A DNA stretch of 64,000 nucleotides from Thiohalocapsa halophila (GTDB lineage: Bacteria > Pseudomonadota > Gammaproteobacteria > Chromatiales > Chromatiaceae), in NCBI RefSeq assembly GCF_016583825.1, contig NZ_NRRV01000001.1:1-64000 (forward strand), given 5' to 3'. The position numbers were made by a program, and so were the translations under genes. Below are positions 28,956 through 37,912 of the stretch, piece after piece (within the stretch, counting starts at the first letter, position 1; every line of letters starts with the position of its first letter). The notes below the pieces were generated by a model. The model searched no databases. It was given only the letters and a program-made list of their open reading frames with translations, and was not told where the DNA came from.

Positions 28956-29111
28956 ATGCGCGACGGCGGCATCGTCGCCGCCCGCAACTACCTGGGCCGC
29001 CACGGCAAGCGCGACAGCGCCGCGCTGCGCGGCCTGCTCAAGGTCTGGGCCGACGAGTGCGACGACGAGGCATTGAAGCGCGAGGCGCTGTTGATCGATT
29101 ATGAGCTGTAG
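28956..29111 (+). CDS. Small conserved-looking protein (51 residues), unrecognised
   Basis: ATG 28956 is preceded by AGGAG at good spacing. The product is charged and helical (IVAARNYLGRHGKRDSAALR, then LLKVWADECDDEALKREALL), ending IDYEL. The balanced amino-acid use and good start suggest a real gene or the surviving tail of a larger one. I do not recognise the family. It lies between an intact HEPN gene and a zone of gene fragments. Confidence 0.45.
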   Translation: MRDGGIVAARNYLGRHGKRDSAALRGLLKVWADECDDEALKREALLIDYEL

Positions 29112-29285
29112 CCGAAACGACCCTGCACGGCCTGTGCCGGGAACGAGCGCCTGGATGCAAGCCGCGGACAGGCTGTCGGTCGCGAGCCATCAACCCGAGC
29201 GAGTGGAGGCAGCACATGCACATCGCCGTCGAGCGGCAGCCGCTATGGACTCGGTGATGGTGGCCCTGGTGGTTGGTGGATTCTG

Positions 29286-29378
29286 ATGGAGCCGGAAGTC
29301 CACTTGATCCGTGACCAAGAAGTCGCCGTGCCGGACCTGGCCGGCTGGCGGCGCGAGCGCATCCGCGCCCGGGGCTGA
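29286..29378 (+). pseudogene. Uma2-family nuclease fragment fused to duplicated sequence
   Basis: The 30-codon frame includes EPEVHLIRDQEVAVPDLAGW and RRER. EPE.H....VPDLAGWRRER is a conserved block in the middle of Uma2 (DUF820, PD-(D/E)xK) proteins. The N-terminal part and everything after RRER are missing. At the codons for RRER the sequence passes straight into the 174-bp duplicated segment, so the last residues IRARG and the stop come from the end of the DUF499 companion gene. The preceding 29112-29285 shows no gene. Confidence 0.65.
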
Positions 29379-29527
29379 GCGCGCGCAGGACGATGCACCA
29401 CCGCATGCGCCTCACCGCCCACCAGCAACAGGTCATCAAACAGGCCGCACAGGACGCCTTCGGCCCCGACGTGCGGGTGGATCTGTTCGGCTCCCGCGTC
29501 GACGACACCCGCCGCGGCGGCGACATC
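29354..29527 (+). repeat. 174-bp direct duplication of 28063-28236
   Basis: The segment repeats 28063-28236 at an offset of 1291 bases with two differences (both C to G, within GTGCGCGTGCATC versus GTGCGGGTGGATC). It spans the last codons of the DUF499 companion gene, the spacer and the first 45 codons of the MNT gene. Its left end coincides with the Uma2 fragment's RRER codons. Confidence 0.95.
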
Positions 29528-29572
29528 CCGGGATGGGGCCGGCACGCACCAGCCGACGGAGCATCCCCATGA
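29393..29572 (+). pseudogene. Truncated MNT nucleotidyltransferase copy
   Basis: The copy keeps the first 45 residues of the MNT protein encoded at 28102, including GSRVDDTRRGGDI. It then leaves the homologous sequence one residue before the second catalytic Asp (DIP instead of DID) and ends after 59 codons. It should be catalytically dead. Its TGA (29570-29572) overlaps the start of the next MNT gene (ATGA), so it could still couple translation into the intact pair. Confidence 0.8.
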
Positions 29573-29859
29573 AGCCATCCATCGCCTTTGAGCGACACCG
29601 TGAATCCATCCGCCGTATCGTTGCCGCCCATCACGCGAGTCATCCACGGGTATTTGGCTCGGTCCTGCTCGGCAAGGATCACGATGGCAGCGACCTCGAT
29701 TTGCTCGTTCAGCCCACCGCAGAGACCTCGCTGCTCGATATCGCGCGCATCCAGGTGGAATTGGAAGCGCAACTGGGCGTCCGCGTCGATGTGCTGACGC
29801 CGAATGCCCTACCGGCGCAGTTCCGGGATCGCGTGCTGCACGAGGCGCAGCCCGTATGA
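29569..29859 (+). CDS. mntA: MntA-like antitoxin nucleotidyltransferase
   Basis: The 96-residue MNT protein has FGSVLLGKDHDGSDLDLLV, i.e. Gly30-Ser31, Asp42 and Asp44 in the GSX10DXD pattern, and a third Asp at 74 (RVDVLTP). GGAG lies before the ATG. It is only distantly similar to the MNT protein at 28102 (different N-terminus and core), so this is a second, independent system and not a copy. It is expected to AMPylate and silence the HepT encoded next. Its stop overlaps the hepT start by four bases. Confidence 0.9.
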   Translation: MKPSIAFERHRESIRRIVAAHHASHPRVFGSVLLGKDHDGSDLDLLVQPTAETSLLDIARIQVELEAQLGVRVDVLTPNALPAQFRDRVLHEAQPV

Positions 29860-30218
29860 GCAGCAAGTCATTGCGTGTGCCTGACTATCTCGGCCATATG
29901 CTGCAGGCCATCGACCGCATCCAGGCCTACACCAATATGGTTCCAAAAGAGGCATTTATGCAGAGCACGCAGCTTCAGGACGCCGTGGTCCGCAATATCG
30001 AGATCCTCGGCGAAGCGTCTCGGAACGTGCAACTGCACGGGCCCGAGCTGGTCGCCCAACACCCAGACATCCCTTGGTCTGCACTCTATGCCATGCGCAA
30101 TCGCATCAGCCATGGCTACTGGTCAGTGGACCTGGATACCGTGTGGAATGTCGTGCAACGCGAGCTGCCCACCCTTCGCGTGCAGATTCATACCCTAGTT
30201 TCGCAAATGCAGGCTTAG
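29856..30218 (+). CDS. hepT: HepT-like (DUF86) toxin ribonuclease
   Basis: The 120-residue DUF86/HepT protein starts near VPDYLGHMLQAIDRIQAYT. It has QDAVVRNIEILGEASRNV and the active-site motif MRNRISHGYW (Arg81, His86, Tyr88; R-X4-H-X-Y). HepT proteins are HEPN RNases inhibited by MntA through tyrosine AMPylation. With the overlapping mntA gene it forms a standard, apparently complete pair, five bases before the DUF1156 remnant. Confidence 0.92.
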   Translation: MSSKSLRVPDYLGHMLQAIDRIQAYTNMVPKEAFMQSTQLQDAVVRNIEILGEASRNVQLHGPELVAQHPDIPWSALYAMRNRISHGYWSVDLDTVWNVVQRELPTLRVQIHTLVSQMQA

Positions 30219-30223
30219 GCAAC

Positions 30224-30604
30224 ATGGCGCACCAGGATTTAAGGCTGATCGAAGCCGGCTTTCCCTGCCATCAGGTGGGGGCGGAGACGCGGCGCGAGTG
30301 CGACCGTGGCAAGGCGCCGCCGACGCATCGGCTGCACGTCTGGTGGGCACGCCGCCCGCTGACGCCGAGCCGGGCGGCGATCCTGGCTTCGTTGCTGCCG
30401 GCGGATGCTGACCCTGAAGCCTTCGTGAAGGAATTGGGTATCCGCGTGCTCGTGGCGGATGTGCATGGGGTCGGTTGGGTGCTCGGCGAGGAGAAGTTGC
30501 GTGAGCGTGTGATCAACACACGCGAAGGACGATCACTCAATGTCGATGAGGTCGTACAGCGGGTGCTGATGCAAGAGCTTAGGGGTGCGACAGGAAACGG
30601 TTAG
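30224..30604 (+). pseudogene. DUF1156 methyltransferase gene, N-terminal remnant
   Basis: The frame begins MAHQDLRLIEAGFPCHQVG and continues with THRLHVWWARRPLTPSRAA, ILASLLPADADPEAFVKELG. This is the distinctive N-terminus of DUF1156 proteins, about 900-1000-residue putative DNA methyltransferases of anti-phage clusters. Similarity to the family seems to continue to about residue 120. The frame then ends at 30604, so all methyltransferase motifs are absent. It is the natural partner of DUF499. A different frame (next gene) takes over at 30585. Confidence 0.75.
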
Positions 30605-30866
30605 CCGCTGGCGCAAGCTGCCAGCATACAGGGCCGCCATCGAAGGGCACCTGGCCGACAGCCACAACGCGACCGCTGGCCGCATGGCCGATCTGGTGGA
30701 ACGTGCCCTTGATGTGATCGAAGAACAGATGGACTACCGGTATGACCGCCGCATCAAGCTCAGGGCCGCAATTGCCGTCCTTCAGTTGTCCGGGCTGGGT
30801 CGGGCTATGGCCGCCAGGCAAGTGCCCCGCGCCAGCAGTCCTACCGGTAACTCGGGTATCGACTGA
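30585..30866 (+). pseudogene. Fragment of a phage-type helix-turn-helix protein
   Basis: From GTG 30585 the 93-codon frame reads ETVSRWRKLPAYRAAIEGHL, then RMADLVERALDVIEEQM and RRIKLRAAIAVLQLSGL. This resembles the C-terminal part of small phage or transposon helix-turn-helix proteins (phBC6A51-like). The N-terminal HTH is missing because the frame starts inside the DUF1156 remnant. It is probably a leftover of recombination and not an expressed gene. The family call is tentative. Confidence 0.4.
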
Positions 30867-30965
30867 CGGGTTAACTGTGGACCCCCGTCCCATACTGGAC
30901 TTCGTTGGAGCAATCCGTCTGCTAAGCTTCGGTCGCAAGAAACGCGGCAGCCGGGGAGAAGCAGC

Positions 30966-31328
30966 ATGACCAAAGAAGAGGTCCGGGAGCCCAGCACACG
31001 GACAGAAGGAACCACCTTCCGAAGCTTGGCGGATGTAGGGCTAGATCGGCATCGACAGGGGATCAAAAAGGAGCCGGAAGAGCGGAGGGAGCAGGAGGAA
31101 GAGGGTAGGGAGCGCAGAACCACGAGCGCCGAAGCAGAGCGTGAGTTTAAGCGGGAACTTCAGCGCGTTGCCCGGATCGTCCAGGAGCTGCCGTACGATG
31201 CTGTGTTCAGCATCACAATGAAATTTCTCATCGCGTTCTGGATGGCGAACCTGGTAATTGTCGCGATTGTCTCTGGCGTCTTGTTTTTGCTGACTGGAGG
31301 ACTACCTGGGCTATCGGGCGGCGCGTGA
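30966..31328 (+). CDS. Coiled-coil protein with one membrane span, unrecognised
   Basis: ATG 30966 follows GGGGAGAAG. The 120-residue protein has a very charged helical N-terminal two thirds (Glu/Arg-rich, about residues 33-70). One hydrophobic span of about 25 residues (MKFLIAFWMANLVIVAIVSG) precedes a short Gly-rich tail. This suggests an inner-membrane protein with a cytoplasmic coiled coil. No family is recognised. It converges with the lipoprotein gene, with two bases between the stop codons. Confidence 0.6.
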   Translation: MTKEEVREPSTRTEGTTFRSLADVGLDRHRQGIKKEPEERREQEEEGRERRTTSAEAEREFKRELQRVARIVQELPYDAVFSITMKFLIAFWMANLVIVAIVSGVLFLLTGGLPGLSGGA

Positions 31329-31330
31329 CC

Positions 31331-31912
31331 TTAGCCATTTCCGCGTAACCATTGGCGGGCAAAGTCGTGAGCGGCCGAGAAGCCTATCAGCGTTAGCTGC
31401 CCGGAGCTTGGTTGTCCGGGCCATTCCGTTGTGCTGAAAGAGACAGATGTACCGGCCCGCATCTGGCTAATCAACGCCCGGGTTTGGGATTGGCTGAACG
31501 TTCCCTCAATAGTGTCCTTAGCGTAGATGGGAGTATTGTCGTCGACTCTCACCACTGGGGAAGTTCCTGGGTGATGGTTCACACCTATGCGCGCGGAGGC
31601 GTAGGTGGGGCCCAGGAAAAACGACGGTGTAGGCTGCAACAAGTAGTCCCCGCGGGAGTTCACCGTACAGAAGCGCACATCCCGCACCTGATCGTACCGG
31701 CAATTCGTGTACCAAGTGCAGTCCGGACCGAAGCTGTCGCTGTCTTTGTCCCTACGCCACTTGCCACAAGCAAGGTTAGATTCCGCCCTCGGGGAGTCGG
31801 CCGGCTCCCGTGAGGAGGGCCTTTCGCCAGTGTCCGCCGTGTATGATCCCGGGGGCGCTGCGCACGCCGAGATAAACAGACCGATAAGAGCAACAACAAG
31901 CGACCGCACCAC
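31331..31912 (-). CDS. Putative lipoprotein, function unknown
   Basis: I placed the start at GTG 31912 because AGGAG lies six bases upstream. It yields a lipoprotein signal peptide (RSLVVALIGLFISAC, lipobox ISAC). The frame is open much further upstream, but that part reads through the antisense of tRNA-Leu and is not credible. The 193-residue product has a Ser/Pro-rich linker, a cysteine-rich middle (CGKWRRDKDSDS, CTWYTNC) and a C-terminal beta-rich part (DDNTPIYAKDTIEGTFSQSQ). No family is recognised. Confidence 0.65.
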   Translation of the reverse strand: MVRSLVVALIGLFISACAAPPGSYTADTGERPSSREPADSPRAESNLACGKWRRDKDSDSFGPDCTWYTNCRYDQVRDVRFCTVNSRGDYLLQPTPSFFLGPTYASARIGVNHHPGTSPVVRVDDNTPIYAKDTIEGTFSQSQTRALISQMRAGTSVSFSTTEWPGQPSSGQLTLIGFSAAHDFARQWLRGNG

Positions 31913-32200
31913 GTCAAACTCCTGACCACGCCGAGTCTTCGCATCTACCCTACAAGAGGTAATGTTCCAATTCCCATGCAGAATCCAGGGAAGCCGGAAC
32001 AATCTCTTGGTTAGCAGATCAGGGCACTGGTCGGGAACCCCCAACTTAACCAACAAGTCGACGAGGGACGCCTGAGCAAAGACAGGGGGTCGCCGCAGGA
32101 CGGGCCTGCGAAACTCCGCCAAAAGTTCCCCCAGGGTTCCCCCGCGATTCACGCCCACCTGGCAGCCCTCGGAGAAATTCCGTAAGCACCTGTTTGTGAA

Positions 32201-32285
32201 TGGTGCCCGGGGCGGGACTCGAACCCGCATGGCCGAAGCCGAGGGATTTTAAGTCCCTTGTGTCTACCAGTTTCACCACCCGGGC
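32201..32285 (-). tRNA. tRNA-Leu (TAA)
   Basis: The 85-base class II tRNA has an encoded CCA, acceptor GCCCGGG/CCCGGGC, long variable arm TCGGCTTCGGCCA, T arm GCGGGTTCGAGTCCCGC, and anticodon loop ACTTAAAAT reading TAA. It lies 82 bases downstream of tRNA-Cys on the same strand. Confidence 0.97.
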
Positions 32286-32367
32286 GGGCGCGAGGGCGAG
32301 ATGTGTGCGGGCGAGGTCGCGAGCCGGCTAGCGCCGTGGGAGGCGGCGGCCCGGCGACGAAGGGGAA

Positions 32368-32441
32368 TGGAGGCTGAGGTCGGAATCGAACCGGCGTCCA
32401 CGGCTTTGCAGGCCGCTGCATAACCACTCTGCCACTCAGCC
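32368..32441 (-). tRNA. tRNA-Cys (GCA)
   Basis: The 74-base cloverleaf has an encoded CCA, acceptor GGCTGAG/CTCAGCC, T arm GCCGGTTCGATTCCGAC and anticodon loop CCTGCAAAG reading GCA. It is first in a tRNA-Cys/tRNA-Leu transcript. Confidence 0.97.
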
Positions 32442-32451
32442 GAAGCCCTCT

Positions 32452-32480
32452 AATATAACGGCCGTCGGGTGCTTTGTCAC
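32452..32480 (-). promoter_or_regulatory. Promoter of the tRNA-Cys/tRNA-Leu transcript
   Basis: GTGACA (-35) and TATATT (-10) are exactly 17 bases apart. The -10 box ends 10 bases before the tRNA-Cys 5' end, with a GC-rich discriminator (AGAGGGC) between, as in stringently controlled tRNA promoters. The remaining gap to rplU (32481-32858) holds no gene I can support. Confidence 0.75.
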
Positions 32481-32858
32481 GCCCCGGATCACGCGCCGGA
32501 CCAGGGCGACTTCCGGCGCTCACGGCGCTGCATCGGGCCGGTGTCACGGCGCCCGTTGGCGACTGCGTCGGATGTGGCACCGGTCTGCCAGCGGGCCGCG
32601 ATGAGCCCTTGCGAGCCGCATCCGCGTGTTGACGGCGGCAAGCGGCAACGGTCATACTGGTGGGTCTTGAGCGGTGGCCGCATGCCGTCGAAGACCGTGC
32701 ACCGAGCGGGTCGGCTCGGGCTTCAGAGTGAGCCCCCAGGATGAGCCGACGGCCCGTCGTTGCGGGCGCTTCTCGCCGAGCTTTTCGTAACTCCAACACC
32801 GACGGGGACGATCCGGTGCCCCGACGCGATCCGCGCCAGTTGCGGGGTAACAGGACTT

Positions 32859-33176
32859 ATGTACGCAGTCATTGAAACAGGCGGTAAGCAATACCGCGTT
32901 GCCGAAGGCGACAAGCTTCGCGTCGAGAAGCTCGACGCCGAAACCGGCGCCAGCATCGACCTCGACCGGGTGCTCATGATCGCCGACGGCGGCGACGTCA
33001 AGGTCGGCAAGCCCTTTATCGACGGCGGCAAGGTCACCGCCGAGGTGGCCGGTCACGGCCGGGGCGGCAAGGTCAAGATCATCAAATTCCGCCGTCGCAA
33101 GCATCACATGAAGCGCCAGGGCCACCGGCAGTGGTTTACGGAGCTGAAGATTACCGGCATCGCGGCCGGCGGCTGA
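32859..33176 (+). CDS. rplU: 50S ribosomal protein L21
   Basis: The 105-residue protein starts [20 protein letters not shown] and contains [20 protein letters not shown], the conserved RNA-binding end of L21. ATG 32859 gives the standard family N-terminus, and the upstream open frame is ignored. It is followed by rpmA after 55 bases, the usual L21-L27 pair. Confidence 0.97.
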   Translation: MYAVIETGGKQYRVAEGDKLRVEKLDAETGASIDLDRVLMIADGGDVKVGKPFIDGGKVTAEVAGHGRGGKVKIIKFRRRKHHMKRQGHRQWFTELKITGIAAGG

Positions 33177-33231
33177 CGAACAGCGCCGACTGCGACCCGC
33201 TTACGCGACCAGCGACACGAGGCATTCATCC

Positions 33232-33498
33232 ATGGCACACAAAAAGGCAGGCGGCAGCTCTCGTAACGGCCGCGATTCCGAATCCAAGCGCCTCGGCGTC
33301 AAGCGCTTCGGCGGCGAGCGCGTCCCCGCCGGCAGCATCCTGGTGCGCCAGCGCGGCACGCGCTTTCACAACGGCGCGGGCGTCGGGCGCGGGCGCGACT
33401 ACACCCTGTTCGCGCTGAAGGACGGAGAGGTGCGCTTCGAGGTCAAGGGCCCGCGCAACCGCCGCTACGTGAGCGTCGTCGAGCCGGCGCAAGGCTGA
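33232..33498 (+). CDS. rpmA: 50S ribosomal protein L27
   Basis: The 88-residue protein begins [20 protein letters not shown] and has [19 protein letters not shown], both diagnostic of L27, whose N-terminus reaches the peptidyl-transferase centre. It is the second gene of the rplU-rpmA pair, ahead of a terminator-like hairpin and obg. Confidence 0.97.
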   Translation: MAHKKAGGSSRNGRDSESKRLGVKRFGGERVPAGSILVRQRGTRFHNGAGVGRGRDYTLFALKDGEVRFEVKGPRNRRYVSVVEPAQG

Positions 33499-33670
33499 GC
33501 GCCTGCTGGGCCGAGCGTAACGCGCCAGAGCCGGAGCCGAAATGCACTCGCAGCGTCGGCTCGTTGTCGTGCCGGCAAGCGTGCGGCCGCCGGCGCCGAC
33601 AACGCTGACGGCAACAACAACGCAGCATCGCTGGCCCTCGGCTGGACTATCACCGCGCGAGGGACGATAG

Positions 33671-34879
<1,209 letters not shown>

Positions 34880-34939
34880 GGGCCCGTCGGCTCCATCGCC
34901 CCGGCGCAAGCACCCCGGCCCATCCCAAGACCCACCGCG

Positions 34940-36064
34940 ATGTTTCAACGCCATCACATCCCCGGCACCCGGCGCTGGGTCGTCAAGATCGGCAGCGCAC
35001 TGCTGACCCGCGACGGCGCCGGCCTGGACACGGATATGCTAGCCCCCTGGATCAGCCAGATGGCCACTCAGCGCGCCGCCGGCCGCGAGCTGGTGCTGGT
35101 ATCCTCCGGCGCCGTCGCCCAGGGCATGGCGCGCATGGGCTGGCGCCAGCGCCCGCAGGCCCTGCACGAGCTGCAGGCCGCCGCGGCCATCGGGCAGATG
35201 GGTCTAATCCGCGCCTACGAAGACGGCTTCTCCCGCCACGGGCTGCACACGGCCCAGGTGCTGCTGACCCGCGACGACCTGGTGGACCGCAAGCGCTATC
35301 TGAACGCCCGCAGCACCCTGCGCACGCTGCTCACCATCGGCGTTGTGCCGGTGGTGAACGAGAACGATACCGTCGCCACCGACGAGCTGCGCTTCGGCGA
35401 CAACGACACACTGGCCGCGCTGGTGGCGAACCTGCTGGAGGCGGACCTGCTGATCCTGCTCACCGACCAGGACGGGCTCTTCTCGGCGAATCCGCGCACC
35501 GACCCCGAAGCCCAGCTCATCGACTCGGCGCGGGTGGACGACCCCCAGCTCGACCGGGCCGCCGGCGGCAGCAGCGGCGGCGTCGGCACCGGCGGCATGG
35601 TCACCAAGCTGCGCGCGTCCCGGCTGGCGGCGCGCTCCGGCTGCGCGACGGTCATCGCGCCCGGGCGGCGCGGCGAATGCCTGACACAGATCGCCGGCGG
35701 CGGCGACATGGGCAGCCTGCTGGTGCCGGCCCAGGGGCCCCAGGCGGCGCGCAAGCGCTGGCTTGCGGGGCATCTCAGTGTCAGCGGGCGACTGGTGCTC
35801 GACGACGGCGCCGTGCGCGCCCTGCGCGAGGGCGGGCGCAGCTTGTTGGCGGTGGGGGTGACCGCGGTCTACGGCCATTTCGCCCGCGGCGAGGTGGTAG
35901 CCTGCGTGGACCGCGACGGCCGCGAGGTGGCCCGCGGGCTGGTCAACTACGACGCCCAGGACGCCATCCGCATCAAGGGGCTGCCGAGCAGCGCCTTCGA
36001 GGGTGTGCTGGGCTTCGTCGACGACGACGAGCTAATCCACCGGGACAACCTGGTGCTCATGTGA
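34940..36064 (+). CDS. proB: Glutamate 5-kinase
   Basis: The 374-residue protein has an amino-acid kinase domain: [47 protein letters not shown] and [14 protein letters not shown]-terminal PUA domain follows ([29 protein letters not shown]). It catalyses the first step of proline synthesis in the cytoplasm. It lies 60 bases after obgE, probably in the same operon. Confidence 0.96.
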   Translation: MFQRHHIPGTRRWVVKIGSALLTRDGAGLDTDMLAPWISQMATQRAAGRELVLVSSGAVAQGMARMGWRQRPQALHELQAAAAIGQMGLIRAYEDGFSRHGLHTAQVLLTRDDLVDRKRYLNARSTLRTLLTIGVVPVVNENDTVATDELRFGDNDTLAALVANLLEADLLILLTDQDGLFSANPRTDPEAQLIDSARVDDPQLDRAAGGSSGGVGTGGMVTKLRASRLAARSGCATVIAPGRRGECLTQIAGGGDMGSLLVPAQGPQAARKRWLAGHLSVSGRLVLDDGAVRALREGGRSLLAVGVTAVYGHFARGEVVACVDRDGREVARGLVNYDAQDAIRIKGLPSSAFEGVLGFVDDDELIHRDNLVLM

Positions 36065-36159
36065 AGCAGGCACGACGGCGCCCTCCGGGCTGCGATGGCG
36101 GACGCGGCGCTAGCGCGCGCCAGAGTCCGGCGGTCGAGGCGCGCGGCCGGGAGCTGGGC

Positions 36160-36570
36160 TCAGCGTGCGACCCAGCGGCCGTCCTCTCTGGAGAGCCAGA
36201 GCTCAACGACATCCGTCTGCGGCCGCTCCTCGCCGCGGCGGATGCGGCGCTCTACGCGGCAGTCGAAGTGGACGCCGGGGCGGTCCAGCCCGCGACAGCC
36301 GAGCTTGACGATGTCTTCCAGCTCCAGGGTCAGCACACCGGCGTCATCGGCCCCCAAGTGCTCGACGCTGCGAGCGTTCAGATCCGTCAAGGTGGCGGTG
36401 TAGGCGCTGCGGATCTGCTCTTCAGTGGGCTCTTCGACCACGCCGGAGCCGGTCTGGGCGCTCGCCTGCGCATCATCACCGCCGTCCTGCGCGCGAAGCG
36501 CGGCGCTGGGGGCCACGGCAAGCAGGGCGAGCGCCAGGGCCCACACACGCAGCGACGCAAGTAGCCGCAT
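36160..36570 (-). CDS. Small exported protein, unknown function
   Basis: ATG 36570 has GGAGGG just upstream and starts a classical signal peptide (MRLLASLRVWALALALLAVA, cleavage likely before QDGGDD). The mature ~110 residues contain QIRSAYTATLTDLNARSVEH, two cysteines (CRGLDRPGVHFDC) and a C-terminal RPQTDVVELWLSREDGRWVA. The two-cysteine pattern suggests a periplasmic disulfide. I recognise no family. It is transcribed toward proB, opposite to it. Confidence 0.75.
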   Translation of the reverse strand: MRLLASLRVWALALALLAVAPSAALRAQDGGDDAQASAQTGSGVVEEPTEEQIRSAYTATLTDLNARSVEHLGADDAGVLTLELEDIVKLGCRGLDRPGVHFDCRVERRIRRGEERPQTDVVELWLSREDGRWVAR

Positions 36571-36806
36571 CGGCCCTCCAAGAGCGGTTTCGGGCGGTCG
36601 CGAGGAAGATCGTGCTGACTGCAGGGGCATGGCTTCGGCTTGGGAGCAAAGGGCTTTACAGCTGCGATTGTAGCGGGCGCCGGCCGCTCGCGCGCAGCTG
36701 CGATCCTCCGCGGGCAGCACCGCGGCGCTTGCCGACGGGCGTCAAAATTCGTAGCCTGCGTGGTCTGCTTTCCCTCCAAAGCTCAGGGCCTTTCTCGGAG
36801 ATCCGC

Positions 36807-37475
36807 ATGTCCTCGCCCGCCGATATCGCCCGTTACAACATGATCGAGCAGCAAGTGCGCCCGTGGAATGTGCTCGACCATCGGGTGCTGCAGGTGCTCG
36901 GCGAGCTACCCCGAGAGGCCTTCGTGCCCGACGCCTACCAGGCGCTGGCCTATGCAGACGTGGAAATACCTCTGGGCACAGACACCTGCATGCTGGCTCC
37001 CAAGATGGTGGGCCGCATGCTGCAAGCGCTTCAGGTGCGCGACGGGGACAAGGTGCTGGAGATTGGCCCGGGCACCGGCTATATCACCGCCTGCCTCGCG
37101 CGCCTCGGCGGCCGCGTCATCGGCGTCGAGATCGACCCCGACCTGGCGGCAGGCGCCCGCGAGCGGCTCGACGCCATGCAGCTGCGCCGGCTGGAGGTGC
37201 ATACCGTCGACGCCATGGCCGGGCCCGTCGACGGCGGCCCCTTCGATGCCATCGCCGTCACCGGGTCGCTCCCCACGGAAGAGCCGCTGCCCATGCTCAC
37301 GCAGCAGCTGGCGCCGGGGGGGCGGCTGTTCGTGGTCGTCGGCGAAGATCCGGTGATGCAGGCACGACTCGAGACCCGCGTCGGCGGGATCGGCGACCTG
37401 CGCCGCCAGACCTTGTTCGAGACCTCGGTGCCGGCGCTGAAGAACGTCCCGCAGCCCGAGCGCTTCGTCTTCTGA
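36807..37475 (+). CDS. Protein-L-isoaspartate O-methyltransferase family protein
   Basis: The 222-residue SAM-dependent methyltransferase starts RYNMIEQQVRPWNVLDHRVL and has motif I LEIGPGTGYITACLARLGG, the acidic ribose-binding VIGVEID and DAIAVTGSLP. The sequence belongs to the Pcm family, which repairs isoaspartyl residues. The variant found beside a rhodanese gene and waaA may have another substrate, so the repair role is not certain. GGAG precedes ATG 36807. It is 12 bases upstream of the rhodanese gene. Confidence 0.85.
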   Translation: MSSPADIARYNMIEQQVRPWNVLDHRVLQVLGELPREAFVPDAYQALAYADVEIPLGTDTCMLAPKMVGRMLQALQVRDGDKVLEIGPGTGYITACLARLGGRVIGVEIDPDLAAGARERLDAMQLRRLEVHTVDAMAGPVDGGPFDAIAVTGSLPTEEPLPMLTQQLAPGGRLFVVVGEDPVMQARLETRVGGIGDLRRQTLFETSVPALKNVPQPERFVF

Positions 37476-37487
37476 GGCCAGCCGCGC

Positions 37488-37811
37488 ATGGTGCGCCAGG
37501 TGAATCCCAGCGAGCTGGCCGCGATCCTGAACGGCGACGCGCCCGCGCCACAGCTGCTCGACGTGCGCGAGCCCTGGGAGCTCGACATCTGCGCTCTGGA
37601 GGGCGCGAGGCACATCCCGATGCGCCGCATCCCGGGGGCGCTCGGCGAGCTGGACCCGGAGCGCCCGGTGGTGGTCATCTGCCACCACGGCATCCGCAGC
37701 CAGCAGGTGGCCCTGTACCTAGACCACCAAGGCTTCCGGCAGGTACTGAATCTGCGTGGTGGCATCGATGCCTGGGCGCATGACGTGGACCCGGACATGG
37801 CGACCTACTGA
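37488..37811 (+). CDS. Single-domain rhodanese-like protein
   Basis: The 107-residue rhodanese has the active-site loop CHHGIRS with Cys65, the upstream motif LLDVREPWEL and the C-terminal LRGGIDAWA. It probably carries sulfane sulfur in the cytoplasm, fitting a sulfur-metabolising host. It follows the methyltransferase gene after 12 bases, a conserved pairing in gammaproteobacteria. Confidence 0.92.
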   Translation: MVRQVNPSELAAILNGDAPAPQLLDVREPWELDICALEGARHIPMRRIPGALGELDPERPVVVICHHGIRSQQVALYLDHQGFRQVLNLRGGIDAWAHDVDPDMATY

Positions 37812-37912
37812 CCGCCGCCAAACGGCCCCCACAGACGACTCCGCCCGTCGCAGTCTCCTATCCATCGCGCCCCGCCGCAACCGAGCGCAACCATCACAGC
37901 GAGGTCATCGTG

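Noticed and set aside
32046-32279. Open frames across tRNA-Leu on the minus strand, joined to the lipoprotein frame
   Set aside because: The N-terminal residues are antisense or sense readings of the tRNA itself. A GTG with AGGAG further downstream explains the real start.
32201-32285. tRNA-Leu as attachment site of the 24.5-31.9 kb island
   Set aside because: I found no direct repeat of the tRNA 3' end on the other side of the island and no integrase gene, so site-specific integration is not supported.
34940-36064. Minus-strand frames within proB and obgE as nested genes
   Set aside because: They have biased composition and no ribosome-binding sites or domains. They are shadows of conserved genes.
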